Assembly: GCF_001889045.1 (NCBI RefSeq)
Contig: NZ_CP018155.1
Coordinates: forward strand, 2,854,001-2,918,000
DNA: 64,000 nt
Direction: 5' to 3'
Origin: Tenacibaculum todarodis
Lineage (GTDB): Bacteria; Bacteroidota; Bacteroidia; Flavobacteriales; Flavobacteriaceae
In this document: positions 54,519 through 63,998 of the stretch, in pieces
Numbering within the stretch: position 1 is the first letter of the stretch
Layout: every line of letters starts with the position of its first letter
Notes under the pieces: model-generated
The model's database searches: none
The model's input: only the letters and a program-made list of their open reading frames with translations
What the model was told of the DNA's origin: nothing
Position numbers and translations under genes: made by a program

Positions 54519-54860
54519 TTATTTTTCTTTTAATGTCAATCCAATTAAGCCTAAACGAGCAATTAAAAAAGCAACCATTCCAAATGCAGGTGAAAGTAAA
54601 CCAACTCTTAAACCCCAAGCAAGTACTGGAACTGATATATCATTAGCAATGGCAATAGCATCCATTGCACCAATTATACCAATCATAAAACCTAAAAACC
54701 CCCAAACTAATGCAAATAAACCTACATGTTTAAGTAGTTTTTGTGTCTTTACGTCAACATCACCTTTTAAAAATGCTTTAACAATAAATACAACGCAAAC
54801 AATTACACAAATTAAAATTGTGTACATAAATAATGGACCACCTTCTTGTAATAAATTCAT
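54519..54860 (-). CDS. Short MotA/TolQ/ExbB-like membrane protein
   Basis: 113 residues with three hydrophobic helices (about 10-28, 46-66, 78-106). The start LLQEGGPLFMYTILICVIV is like that of ExbB-type proteins in this phylum, and the C-terminal LSPAFGMVAFLIARLGLI resembles their pore helix. It is about half the usual length and lacks an ExbD partner gene, so it may be a reduced relative; function uncertain. Confidence 0.55.
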   Translation of the reverse strand: MNLLQEGGPLFMYTILICVIVCVVFIVKAFLKGDVDVKTQKLLKHVGLFALVWGFLGFMIGIIGAMDAIAIANDISVPVLAWGLRVGLLSPAFGMVAFLIARLGLIGLTLKEK

Positions 54861-55060
54861 AATAAATAGTTTTAAAGTTAATGTGTTTCAAATGTAAATT
54901 AAGAAAGGGCTTTTTAATATTTAACTCGACAATTGACTTATTTTGAAGTAAAAATAACAGTTTTAAGTCTAATTTCAGAAAAATGGTTACTTATCTACAA
55001 AATCCTGAATTTTGTCGCAAAAGTCCATAAATGTATCTAAAAAAATAGATATTGCAAGCT

Positions 55061-56140
55061 ATGAAAAAATCAGTATCGATTTTTACGGTATTAATAACGA
55101 TAACAATTCATTTTATTTTTTGGATTGGCATCTATTTTTTCTATAATTATTTTTTAGGCTACGGAAGTAATAATGTTAAATATGTAAATAGGTTTTCATT
55201 GTTTTTAATGCCAATTACAATTTTTATAAGTTATTTTTTCTTGTACTATTTAGTGCCTACTTATTTAGTAAAGAAGAAACAAAAACTCTTTATTTTATAC
55301 AGTATTTATACATTTATTGTTTCTTTCTTTTTTATTGTGCTTTCTATTTTCTTTGGTTTGGTTTTTTCAGACTTTTTAAAATCTGAAGACATAACTCCAA
55401 TTACAAAAGGATTTTTATTCATTATACTAGGTGTTTATTTTGTGATTTTTATAGTAATTACTTTTGGGATGTTTATCCATAATTATAAACAGAGTATTAA
55501 AAATGAAGACTTAAAAAACAAGTTTTTACAAACACAATTACAACTTAAAGAACAGGAATTAAAGTTTTTAAAAATGCAAATCCATCCACATTTTTTATTC
55601 AATTCGTTAAATACAATTTATGGTTTTGCATTAAAAAAAGCTGATAAAGCCCCAGAAATGATTTTAAAATTGTCTAATCTGTTAGATTATATTTTATATC
55701 AAGTTGAAAAACCTGCGGTACTTTTGCAAGATGAAATAGATCATTTAAAAGATTATGTATCTTTAGAAAAAATGAGGTTTCATGATACTTTAAATGTTAG
55801 TATTTCTGAAGAAGGAAATACTGAAAATGTACAAATTGCACCAATGTTATTAATTCCGTTTGTAGAAAACAGTTTTAAACACGGAACCATAATTGATGGA
55901 AAACTAAAAGTTGTTATTTCAATAAAAATTGAAAATGAATTGCTGTTCTTTAAAATAAGTAATTCAACTTTAGAAGAAACAAGCAACGAAACAGGTATTG
56001 GGTTAGATAACATAAAAAAACGATTAGAAATGCTGTATCCAAATGGGCATCAATTAAAAATTGAACAAGAAAACCAATTGTTTATTGTAGCTTTAAAAGT
56101 GAAAATTAACAGCTTAAATATATTAAAGAATGACCACTAA
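55061..56140 (+). CDS. LytS/YehU-type sensor histidine kinase
   Basis: 359 residues from the ATG at 55061 (an upstream TTG at 55052 is less likely). Four transmembrane helices in the first about 145 residues, a short coiled coil, then the His kinase domain with HPHFLFNSLNTIYGF (phospho-acceptor His near 175) and HATPase N-box PFVENSFKHG, GIGLDNIKKRLEMLY. It overlaps the LytTR regulator gene by 11 bp. Confidence 0.93.
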   Translation: MKKSVSIFTVLITITIHFIFWIGIYFFYNYFLGYGSNNVKYVNRFSLFLMPITIFISYFFLYYLVPTYLVKKKQKLFILYSIYTFIVSFFFIVLSIFFGLVFSDFLKSEDITPITKGFLFIILGVYFVIFIVITFGMFIHNYKQSIKNEDLKNKFLQTQLQLKEQELKFLKMQIHPHFLFNSLNTIYGFALKKADKAPEMILKLSNLLDYILYQVEKPAVLLQDEIDHLKDYVSLEKMRFHDTLNVSISEEGNTENVQIAPMLLIPFVENSFKHGTIIDGKLKVVISIKIENELLFFKISNSTLEETSNETGIGLDNIKKRLEMLYPNGHQLKIEQENQLFIVALKVKINSLNILKNDH

Positions 56141-56846
56141 AATAACCTGCGTAATTGTAGATGATGAGCCAGTTGCAAGAGGAGTTTTAGAGTCTTTTGT
56201 AGAGAAAATTCCTAATTTACAGTTATTAAAAAGCTGTAAAAATGCCATGGAAGCTTTTCAAATAATGAATACTCAAAAAGTAGATTTATTCTTTCTCGAT
56301 ATCAATATGCCAGAAATATCTGGATTGTCTTTGGCAAAGTCTATTCCGAAGAAAACTAAAATAATTTTTACAACTGCTTATAGAGAATACGCTGTAGATG
56401 GTTTTGATTTACAAGCGGTAGATTATCTACTAAAACCCATTGCTTTTGATCGTTTTTTGCAAGCTGTAAATAAGTTTTTTGAAACTACTGTTCCTAATAA
56501 AATTGAAAATAAAAATGAGGATGTAATTGAAAAAAACAATTTCATTTTTGTGCGTTCTGAGCGTAAAATGGTTAAAATTAATTTCGATGAAATCTTATTT
56601 ATTGAAAGTTTGAGTGATTATATTAAAATCACTTTACAAAATAGTGTAGTTGTTACCCGAGAAACCATTTCTAATATTGAAAGTAAGTTGCCTGTTGCAA
56701 AATTTATGAGAACGCACAGATCGTTTATAATTTCGCTGCCTCAAATTACTTCTTATACCAGTGAATTTATTGAAATTGGTAAGAAAGCAATTCCAATTAG
56801 CAGAAGTTACAAAGAAACCGTTTTACAAAAATTAGCAGAAGTGTAG
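56130..56846 (+). CDS. LytTR-family response regulator
   Basis: 238 residues: receiver domain with phospho-acceptor Asp57 (FFLDINMPEISG) and Lys in YLLKPIAFDRF, then a LytTR DNA-binding domain (FIFVRSERKMVKINFDEILF, MRTHRSFI). Forms a two-component pair with the preceding kinase. Its target is unknown; the next gene starts 34 bp downstream. Confidence 0.93.
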   Translation: MTTKITCVIVDDEPVARGVLESFVEKIPNLQLLKSCKNAMEAFQIMNTQKVDLFFLDINMPEISGLSLAKSIPKKTKIIFTTAYREYAVDGFDLQAVDYLLKPIAFDRFLQAVNKFFETTVPNKIENKNEDVIEKNNFIFVRSERKMVKINFDEILFIESLSDYIKITLQNSVVVTRETISNIESKLPVAKFMRTHRSFIISLPQITSYTSEFIEIGKKAIPISRSYKETVLQKLAEV

Positions 56847-56880
56847 GCTAAATTCTATCTTTACAGCAAAATTTAAGACG

Positions 56881-57960
56881 TTGAATACATCAGAATTTAT
56901 ATTTTCTTCGGAAGTAAAGCAAGTAGAAAAAATATCGACAAAATGGCAAACGCCAAGTAATATTGCCTTGGTAAAATATTGGGGAAAAAGCAATCCTCAA
57001 ATACCAAAGAATGCTTCTATAAGTTTTACATTGAATAACTGTCATACAAATACTTCAATTGATTTTCAGAAGGTTTCTAGAAATGAAAAAGCAGATTTCG
57101 AATTGTTTTTTGAAGGAAAAAAGAAAGACGATTTTAAACCGAAAATTGCTACGTTTTTTGAGAGAATTCAACAATATTGTCCTTATATTTTAGACTATAA
57201 AATGACTATTTCTTCGGAAAACTCTTTTCCGCATAGTAGCGGAATTGCTTCTTCAGCAAGCGGAATGAGTGCAATTGCAATGTGTTTAATGAGTTTAGAG
57301 AACGCATTAAATCCAGATTTGTCTGAAGAGTTTATCAATAAAAAAGCATCATTTTTAGCACGTTTAGGTTCTGGAAGTGCAAGTAGAAGTATTGAAGGAC
57401 CTTTGGTTGTTTGGGGAAATCATCTAGAAATTGAAGGAAGTTCAGATTTATTTGGTGTAAAATTCCCACACAAAGCTGCACCAATTTTTAATGATTATCA
57501 AGATGTAATTTTGTTGGTTGATAAAGGCGAAAAACAAGTTTCTTCAACAGTTGGCCATAATTTAATGCATAATAATCCGTATGCCGAAAGCAGGTTTAAA
57601 CAAGCAAATGACAATTTAGCAAAACTGTCTAAAATCCTTCAAAACGGAGAGATTAAAGAATTTATAAGTTTGGTAGAAAGTGAAGCGTTGACATTGCATG
57701 CAATGATGTTAATGAGCAATCCTTATTTTATTTTAATGAAACCAAACACTTTAGAAATCATCAATAAAATCTGGGAATATAGAGCAGAAACCAACAGTAA
57801 TATCTGTTTTACCTTAGATGCAGGCGCAAATGTACACGTGCTTTTTCCTTCTGAAGAAAAAGAAAGCGTGCTTCAATTTATTGATAATCAACTGTCTAAA
57901 TATTGTCAAAATGGACAGTTTATCGTAGATTCGGTAGGATTTGGTGCAAAAAAGTTGTAA
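56881..57960 (+). CDS. mvaD: Diphosphomevalonate decarboxylase
   Basis: Last step of the mevalonate pathway to isopentenyl diphosphate. GHMP superfamily, 359 residues: TPSNIALVKYWGK at the start, ATP-binding SSGIASSASGMSAIA, and SGSASRSIEGPLVVWG. The start is a TTG at 56881, as no ATG precedes the conserved core. Other pathway genes in the window: mevalonate kinase at 58538. Confidence 0.93.
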   Translation: MNTSEFIFSSEVKQVEKISTKWQTPSNIALVKYWGKSNPQIPKNASISFTLNNCHTNTSIDFQKVSRNEKADFELFFEGKKKDDFKPKIATFFERIQQYCPYILDYKMTISSENSFPHSSGIASSASGMSAIAMCLMSLENALNPDLSEEFINKKASFLARLGSGSASRSIEGPLVVWGNHLEIEGSSDLFGVKFPHKAAPIFNDYQDVILLVDKGEKQVSSTVGHNLMHNNPYAESRFKQANDNLAKLSKILQNGEIKEFISLVESEALTLHAMMLMSNPYFILMKPNTLEIINKIWEYRAETNSNICFTLDAGANVHVLFPSEEKESVLQFIDNQLSKYCQNGQFIVDSVGFGAKKL

Positions 57961-57987
57961 ATTAGTTCTCAAATAAATCCCATTATT

Positions 57988-58482
57988 ATGAAAAATTCAA
58001 CATTTTTAGTACTGCTATTTATTGGGTTTTTAACAACATCAATAACTGCACAAGAAACAATTTGGTTAGATGCAAATTGGAAAAAAACAACCAAAGACAA
58101 AGCTGCTTTTTACAGAACCACTCCACAAACCAAAGACAATGGATTTTGGATTGTAGATTACTATAAAGATGGTACAAAACAAATGGAAGGTTTTAGTACA
58201 ACAAACACTTATGATAATGAGCAATTTGAAGGGTTGGTTAAATACTATTTCAAGTCGGGGCAACTATCTCATGAGCTTAATTTTCAAGATGGAAAATTAG
58301 ATGGAAACAGAAAGGAATATTATGAGTCTGGCGAACTTAAAGAGCACGCAAAATACGATGAAGGTAAGCGAAATGGCATTTTTAAGTCGTATTACAAAAA
58401 CGGAAAAATAGCATCAAGAGGTAAATATAGCAAAGGAGAGAAAGTTGGTGTGTGGAAAATTTTCTATAAAAACGACTATTAA
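57988..58482 (+). CDS. Secreted MORN/YwqK-repeat protein
   Basis: 164 residues with a signal peptide (about 1-21, ITAQ) and at least four YwqK/MORN-like repeats of the form YYKSGQL-x-G-x-F-x-GK (KYYFKSGQLSHELNF, EYYESGELKEHAKY, SYYKNGKIASRGKY). Such repeats are often called antitoxin-like, but here there is no toxin partner. It sits between two mevalonate genes. Confidence 0.8.
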   Translation: MKNSTFLVLLFIGFLTTSITAQETIWLDANWKKTTKDKAAFYRTTPQTKDNGFWIVDYYKDGTKQMEGFSTTNTYDNEQFEGLVKYYFKSGQLSHELNFQDGKLDGNRKEYYESGELKEHAKYDEGKRNGIFKSYYKNGKIASRGKYSKGEKVGVWKIFYKNDY

Positions 58483-58537
58483 TCAGTCAATTAATTAATA
58501 TTTATCAGTATTTTTGTATAAAATTATTTGAAATTAG

Positions 58538-59464
58538 ATGAAAGGACCACTTTTTTACGCTAAGATTTTACTCTTCGGAGAATACGGAATCATTAAGGAT
58601 TCTAAAGGATTAGCAATTCCATTCAACTCATATAAAGGCGCACTTAAATCTGTGCAAAATTTATCTGGTGAAGCTAAAAAATCTAACGAAAGTCTAGCTA
58701 AGTATTACACGTATTTAGCGGATTTAGATACGGATCTTGTTTCTTTTAATTTAAGTGATTTAAAGAAAGATATTGATAACGGAATGTATTTCGATTCTTC
58801 GATACCACAAGGTTACGGAGTTGGAAGTTCTGGCGCTTTAGTTGCATCTATTTACGATAAATACGCAGCGGATAAAATTACAGTTTTAGAAAACTTAACA
58901 AGAGATAAATTGTTAGTTTTAAAACAAGTTTTCTCTTTAATGGAGTCTTTTTTTCACGGTAAAAGCTCTGGATTAGATCCTTTAAATTCTTATTTAAGTT
59001 TACCAATCCTTATCAATTCAAAAGAAAATATTGAAGCTGCAGGTATTCCATCTCAAAAAGAAGGAAAAGGAGCAGTTTTCTTATTAGATTCTGAGCAAGT
59101 TGGAGAAACGGAACCTATGGTTTCTATCTTTATGAATAAGATGAAAAACGAGGGTTTTAGAAAAATGATTAACGAAGAATTTGCAACATATACAGATGCT
59201 TGTATTGAAGACTTCTTAAAAGGAAATGTAAAATCGCTTTTTGGAAATGTTAAAAGTTTATCTAAAATTGTTTTAAAGAACTTTAAACCAATGATTCCTA
59301 CAGCTTTTCATAAAGTTTGGGAAAAAGGAATTACAACTAACGATTATTACCTAAAACTTTGCGGTTCTGGTGGCGGGGGTTACATTCTTGGCTTTACTGA
59401 AGACTACGAAAAAGCTCAAAAAAGTTTGCAAGATTATAAATTAGAATTGGTGTATCGATTCTAA
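58538..59464 (+). CDS. Mevalonate kinase family protein (GHMP kinase)
   Basis: 308 residues: KILLFGEYGIIKDSKGLAIP, ATP-binding PQGYGVGSSGALVASIYD and C-terminal LCGSGGGGYILGF, fitting mevalonate kinase. It lies 10 bp before the UbiA-type gene. Phosphomevalonate kinase cannot be excluded from sequence alone. Confidence 0.88.
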   Translation: MKGPLFYAKILLFGEYGIIKDSKGLAIPFNSYKGALKSVQNLSGEAKKSNESLAKYYTYLADLDTDLVSFNLSDLKKDIDNGMYFDSSIPQGYGVGSSGALVASIYDKYAADKITVLENLTRDKLLVLKQVFSLMESFFHGKSSGLDPLNSYLSLPILINSKENIEAAGIPSQKEGKGAVFLLDSEQVGETEPMVSIFMNKMKNEGFRKMINEEFATYTDACIEDFLKGNVKSLFGNVKSLSKIVLKNFKPMIPTAFHKVWEKGITTNDYYLKLCGSGGGGYILGFTEDYEKAQKSLQDYKLELVYRF

Positions 59465-59474
59465 ATTTGTAAGT

Positions 59475-60389
59475 ATGAATGCTACTAAGCAAACATCTAT
59501 ATTTTACAAAATTTTCAGTTTACTATCTGTTGTAAGAGGTTACAATATTTTAGTTTTAATTGCAGCACAATACTTAGCAGCAATTTTTATTTTTTCATCA
59601 AAGAATTCCTTAAAAAGTGTTTTGTTCGATTGGCATTTACTGTATTTAGTAATAGCTTCAGTTTGTGCCGTTGCTGCCGGTTATATTATTAATAATTTTT
59701 ATGATGCCAAAGCAGATCAAATTAACAAGCCTATAAAAACCAACTTAGATAATTATGTAAGACAAGAAACAAAATTGTCTTTATATTTCTTTTTAAATTT
59801 TCTTGGTTTTTTCTTTGGTTGGTTAGTTTCTTGGCGAGCAGCTTTGTTCTTTTCTGGTTACATTTTTTGTATTTGGTTTTATTCACATAAATTAAAAAAG
59901 TACCCTTTTATTGGATTGTTATCTGCTACGATACTAACAATTTTACCGTTTTTTGTAGTTTTTGTACATTATAAAAATTTCTCAAAGATAATTTTTGTCC
60001 ATGCCTTTTTCTTATTCCTAGTGATTATGATAAGAGAATTAATAAAAGATTTGGAAAATATTAAAGGAGCAATTGCTAATAATTATAACACATTTACCAT
60101 AAAATACGGAGAGCAAAAGACGAAGAGATTTGCAATTTTATTACTCTTTTTAACATTAATTCCTGTTGTAATATTATTAATAAATCCTGCGATTAGCGGT
60201 ATGAAATATTACTTTTATATGGCCTTGGTTACTTTGATGTATGTAGGTTTTTCTCTTTTAAAATCTACACAAACAAATCAGTATAGAAAGTTACATAACA
60301 TCTTAAAAATACTCTTGTTAATAGGTGTTTTTAGTCTAATTTTTATTGATACATCATTACTTTTAGAAAAGGTAATTGATAAATTGTAA
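59475..60389 (+). CDS. UbiA-family prenyltransferase
   Basis: 304 residues with eight to nine hydrophobic helices and the two aspartate-rich motifs: NNFYDAKADQINKP (first) and RELIKDLENIKGA (second). Within the family it resembles geranylgeranylglycerol-phosphate transferase-type proteins of Bacteroidota. Downstream of mevalonate kinase, so it uses the pathway's prenyl diphosphates; acceptor unknown. Confidence 0.88.
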   Translation: MNATKQTSIFYKIFSLLSVVRGYNILVLIAAQYLAAIFIFSSKNSLKSVLFDWHLLYLVIASVCAVAAGYIINNFYDAKADQINKPIKTNLDNYVRQETKLSLYFFLNFLGFFFGWLVSWRAALFFSGYIFCIWFYSHKLKKYPFIGLLSATILTILPFFVVFVHYKNFSKIIFVHAFFLFLVIMIRELIKDLENIKGAIANNYNTFTIKYGEQKTKRFAILLLFLTLIPVVILLINPAISGMKYYFYMALVTLMYVGFSLLKSTQTNQYRKLHNILKILLLIGVFSLIFIDTSLLLEKVIDKL

Positions 60390-60393
60390 ATTG

Positions 60394-60427
60394 TTGATTT
60401 TCAATCATAAATAAAGTACTATCTTTG
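60394..60427 (+). promoter_or_regulatory. Promoter of the pseudouridine synthase gene
   Basis: TTG at 60394-60396 and TATCTTTG at 60420-60427, spacing 23, 22 bp before the start codon. Confidence 0.62.
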
Positions 60428-60449
60428 CACGCATTTTAAAAACAAAAAA

Positions 60450-61286
60450 ATGGATTCAAAGAATAACTCGTCGAGAGGACGACAAGCTGGTAAGCGCAAC
60501 AATCCTCAAGCAAAAAAAAGATTTCAAAACACAACTTCTAAGCCAAAAGCTAAACCTCAAGCTCAAAAAAATGAGAGCACAGGTATAAGACTTAACAAGT
60601 TTATTTCTAATTCTGGTATTTGTTCTCGTAGAGAAGCAGATACGTATATAGAGCATGGAAGTGTAACTATTAATGGTAATTTAGTTACAGAAATGGGACA
60701 TAAAGTACAACCTGGAGATGAGGTTCGCTTTGATGGTTCTTTAATTTCTATTGAGCAAAAACGTTATATTTTATTAAACAAGCCTAAAAACTATATTACT
60801 ACTATGGATGATGATCGTGGTAGAAGTACAGTTATGGACTTGGTTGCTAATGCAACAAAAGAAAGAATTTATCCTGTTGGGCGTTTAGATAGAAATACTA
60901 CCGGTTTATTGTTGTTTACTAATGATGGTGAATTGGCTAAAAAATTAACGCACCCTAAACATGATGTTCGTAAATTATATCATGCTTCTTTAGATAGAAA
61001 GTTAGATTTAAAAGATTTACAGAAATTACGTGGAGAAGTAATTATTGAAGGGAAAAAGGTTTTTATTGACGCTGTTGAATATGTTCAAGGACAAAAGAAA
61101 ACAGAAGTTGGTATTGAAATTCATTCTGGAAGAAATAGAATTGTACGTAAAATATTTGAACACGTAGGTTATAAAGTTGTAAAATTAGACCGAGTAATTT
61201 TTGCTGGTATGACCAAAAAGAATTTACCTCGTGGACGTTGGAGAGAGCTTACAAAATTAGAGTTAAGTAATTTACAGATGATATAA
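60450..61286 (+). CDS. RsuA/RluB-family pseudouridine synthase
   Basis: 278 residues: a basic low-complexity N-terminus (about 1-45, Lys/Asn/Gln-rich), an S4 RNA-binding domain (LNKFISNSGICSRREADTYI, about 48-105) and a catalytic domain with GRLDRNTTGLLLFTNDGEL (catalytic Asp). Modifies rRNA; whether it is the RluB, RluF or RsuA type is not resolved. Confidence 0.92.
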   Translation: MDSKNNSSRGRQAGKRNNPQAKKRFQNTTSKPKAKPQAQKNESTGIRLNKFISNSGICSRREADTYIEHGSVTINGNLVTEMGHKVQPGDEVRFDGSLISIEQKRYILLNKPKNYITTMDDDRGRSTVMDLVANATKERIYPVGRLDRNTTGLLLFTNDGELAKKLTHPKHDVRKLYHASLDRKLDLKDLQKLRGEVIIEGKKVFIDAVEYVQGQKKTEVGIEIHSGRNRIVRKIFEHVGYKVVKLDRVIFAGMTKKNLPRGRWRELTKLELSNLQMI

Positions 61287-61289
61287 AAC

Positions 61290-61323
61290 AAAAATCCAGA
61301 GCAATTTGCTCTGGATTTTTTTA
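61290..61323. terminator. Bidirectional terminator
   Basis: AAAAATCCAGAGCA and TGCTCTGGATTTTT form a perfect palindromic stem between the pseudouridine synthase gene and the convergent protease gene. Confidence 0.87.
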
Positions 61324-61338
61324 TGTATTTAGTAATCT

Positions 61339-63831
61339 TTATTTAGGATCTAAAATTTCTTCAATTCTTTCAACTACATCTTGTAAGTGGTATCTTGTAA
61401 GTGTATTTGGGGCAGTTGCAATAGCTCTTTTAGTATCGCGCTTAATTCTGTTTAATTCACCTCTAACAACAGGTTTAATATCAGATAAAGTAGCATTTAC
61501 ATTAGTTTGCTTAAAGTAACCCGAATTTGCACCTCTTTGGCTTTTTAAGATCATTAATTTACCTAATCTATCAATATGTGCTCTTTGTAAGTTTCTTCTG
61601 TAAACATCTATCGATTTTCTAGAATATAATTCAGACCAAACACCTCTACGTAAATCTGTCATCATACTTAAAATAGAATATGCTTGCGCTCCATTTAAAG
61701 TTTGGTTTTCAACCATTCTTGTTAATCTACCAGGTTTTAACAATTTAGACAATGCGTTAGATTGCATTCCCATAATTCTGTCTCCAGAACCAGAAAATTG
61801 TGTTTTGTTGAAGATATTAGTATCTAACATCCAAGTTGGCGTTGTAAATAATTCTTTATTTAAAAAGGCAATAGCTCTTTTTTGCTTTTCTGTAGGTGTA
61901 TGCGAATAAACAGCGCCGTTTTGGTCAGATGTTTTAAAGTTTTCATAAACACCACCAACGTTAGAAGCAACATGTCCCATATAACGGTTAAATTGACTTA
62001 ATACTTGACCATACATTGTTTGTAATTCGTCATAGTTTTCACCTTTCACAGAAGTCCATTCTTCTAATCTTGGTAAAATTCTTTTTAAGTTTCTAATTCC
62101 GTAATCACTTGCGCGCATTGCATCATCACCTAAATCTTCAGTTTGAGAACTTGGATCAATTACATTTCCTGCTTGTTGATGACCAAATCTGTATTTAGCA
62201 TCACCAGCATGTTTTAAAATCCAGCTATCTAAAACTGGTTTTTCATTGTCAGTGTCTAAAATAGGACGATATCCCCAAGAAATTGCGTATTTGTCATAAA
62301 TACCAATGTTTGGCATTAAAGCAACGCCTTTATCTTCAGGTTGTGCTATATAATTAAAACGAGCATAATCCATAATTGAAGGAGCAGTTCCAAATTCTTT
62401 TGTGAATGCTGCCGAACGTAAAGATTCAACAGGATACGCAACAGAACTTCCCATATTATGAGGTAAACCTAAGGTGTGACCAACTTCGTGAGAAGATACA
62501 AAACGAATTAAACGCCCCATAACTTCTTCTTTAAACTCGTTGCTGCGCGCATCAGGGTTAATTGCTGCTGTTTGTATAAAGAACCAATTGTGTAATAAAG
62601 TCATTACATTGTGGTACCAATTGATATCTGATTCTAAAATTTCTCCAGATCTTGGATCACTAACGTGAGGTCCGTTTGCATTTGGAATTGGAGAAGCTAA
62701 ATAACGTACAACAGAATAACGAACATCTTCAGGAGACCATTCTGGATCTTCTTCTTTTGTTGGCGCATCTTTTGCAATAATTGCATTTTTAAAACCAGCA
62801 GCTTCAAAAGCAACTTGCCAGTCATTAATACCTTGTTTTATATAAGGAACCCATTCTTTAGGAGTAGCTCTATCTATATAGTAAACAATTTGTTTTTTTG
62901 GCTCAACTAATTTACCACTGTTAAACTTTGCTAAATCTTCGTCTTTAACTTCTAAACGCCATCTATCTAAATAAGTTACAGACTTACTCTTTTGCGCCTT
63001 TAAACCATAATCGGTTTGAGAGCTTGTAAACCATCCAACACGTTCATCGTGGTAACGTCTTTTCATTGGTACTTTAGGAAGTAAAATCATAGAATTACTT
63101 AATTCCATAGAAATTGAACCTACACTTTTGTTAGAAGGTGGTGCAGAAGAAGCGTATGTTTTTACGTGACGTATTTCTATGTTTTGTGGGTAACTACTAA
63201 TTCTATCAATAAAAGAACGTTCTTTGTCTATTCTGGTTACCTTATATTTTTTTCTGCTTCTTGCAGGGAAACCTAAAGCTTTAACATCTGTAGTAAAAAG
63301 TGAAGTTGCATCAATAACCGTTGCAGTAGAATCTTTGCTAAATGCTTTAATAGGAAAACTAAATAAGATTGGTTCAAAATTAGAATTTACAACAGCTTCA
63401 TGTACAGGTAAAATGGTGTCAGCAACAATATTATGAGAAACTACTCTAAGTAAAACTTTCTTCCCTTTTTTCTGCCAACGTAAAACTTGTGTGTTTTGTT
63501 TTCCACCACCAAAACCAAGTCCGCTTGCAGTTTTAGCAATTCTAGTTACCATTAACATTTCTCTTTCTAATAAAGAATCTGGTATTTCGAATAAGTATTT
63601 TTCGTCTTTTGTGTGTACTTTAAAAAGACCTTCGTCTGTAGCGTGATCTTTAGTTACTACTTTTTCATAAGGCTGAATTTCTCCTTTTTTAGGTTTAGCA
63701 GTAGTTTTTTTTGCTTCAGTTTTTTTATCGTCTTCTTTATTCTTCTTTTTTCTACGTTGAGCACTTGCATCAAGAGAAAAGCTAAAAGCAAAGACAACTA
63801 TTAAAAGTTGGGAGAGTAGTTTTTTAGACAT
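61339..63831 (-). CDS. Secreted zinc-dependent metalloprotease (DUF5117/DUF4953 type)
   Basis: 830 residues. Signal peptide about 1-24 (SLDASAQ), then a basic Lys-rich segment (about 25-50), DUF5118 and DUF5117-like region, and a metzincin catalytic site HEVGHTLGLPHN (HExxHxxGxxH, about residue 447) followed by a Met-turn candidate (SIMDYARFNY). The C-terminal DUF4953-like part is long and helical. Such proteins are exported in many flavobacteria; no Por sorting domain is apparent. Substrate unknown. Confidence 0.9.
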   Translation of the reverse strand: MSKKLLSQLLIVVFAFSFSLDASAQRRKKKNKEDDKKTEAKKTTAKPKKGEIQPYEKVVTKDHATDEGLFKVHTKDEKYLFEIPDSLLEREMLMVTRIAKTASGLGFGGGKQNTQVLRWQKKGKKVLLRVVSHNIVADTILPVHEAVVNSNFEPILFSFPIKAFSKDSTATVIDATSLFTTDVKALGFPARSRKKYKVTRIDKERSFIDRISSYPQNIEIRHVKTYASSAPPSNKSVGSISMELSNSMILLPKVPMKRRYHDERVGWFTSSQTDYGLKAQKSKSVTYLDRWRLEVKDEDLAKFNSGKLVEPKKQIVYYIDRATPKEWVPYIKQGINDWQVAFEAAGFKNAIIAKDAPTKEEDPEWSPEDVRYSVVRYLASPIPNANGPHVSDPRSGEILESDINWYHNVMTLLHNWFFIQTAAINPDARSNEFKEEVMGRLIRFVSSHEVGHTLGLPHNMGSSVAYPVESLRSAAFTKEFGTAPSIMDYARFNYIAQPEDKGVALMPNIGIYDKYAISWGYRPILDTDNEKPVLDSWILKHAGDAKYRFGHQQAGNVIDPSSQTEDLGDDAMRASDYGIRNLKRILPRLEEWTSVKGENYDELQTMYGQVLSQFNRYMGHVASNVGGVYENFKTSDQNGAVYSHTPTEKQKRAIAFLNKELFTTPTWMLDTNIFNKTQFSGSGDRIMGMQSNALSKLLKPGRLTRMVENQTLNGAQAYSILSMMTDLRRGVWSELYSRKSIDVYRRNLQRAHIDRLGKLMILKSQRGANSGYFKQTNVNATLSDIKPVVRGELNRIKRDTKRAIATAPNTLTRYHLQDVVERIEEILDPK

Positions 63832-63947
63832 GTAAATTGATTATTTGAATTAGCTCACGAAGTTAAGTAAACATGTTATGCACACTTCTTAATGAAATGT
63901 TAAAGAGATTGTTAAAGTTTATTGTTTTATATGAGTCAAAATTAAAA

Positions 63948-63998
63948 CTATTCATATAAAAAAGGAGTAATAGAAATTTGCTCTATACCTCCTTTTGG
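63948..63998 (-). CDS. Possible C-terminal end of a gene cut by the window edge
   Basis: On the minus strand one frame is open from the window edge to TAG at 63948-63950 and reads PKGGIEQISITPFLYE-stop. It is too short to identify and may be chance. Between it and the protease start (63832-63947) I see no other feature. Confidence 0.3.
   Translation of the reverse strand, partial: PKGGIEQISITPFLYE

Noticed and set aside
54499..54897. Plus-strand frame of 132 codons opposite the ExbB-like gene
   Set aside because: Composition of Thr/Pro/Ile/Lys typical of an antisense shadow; the minus-strand frame has membrane helices and a sensible start.
57988..58482. Toxin-antitoxin antitoxin (YwqK annotation)
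   Set aside because: The protein has a signal peptide and no partner toxin gene; the name reflects repeat similarity only.
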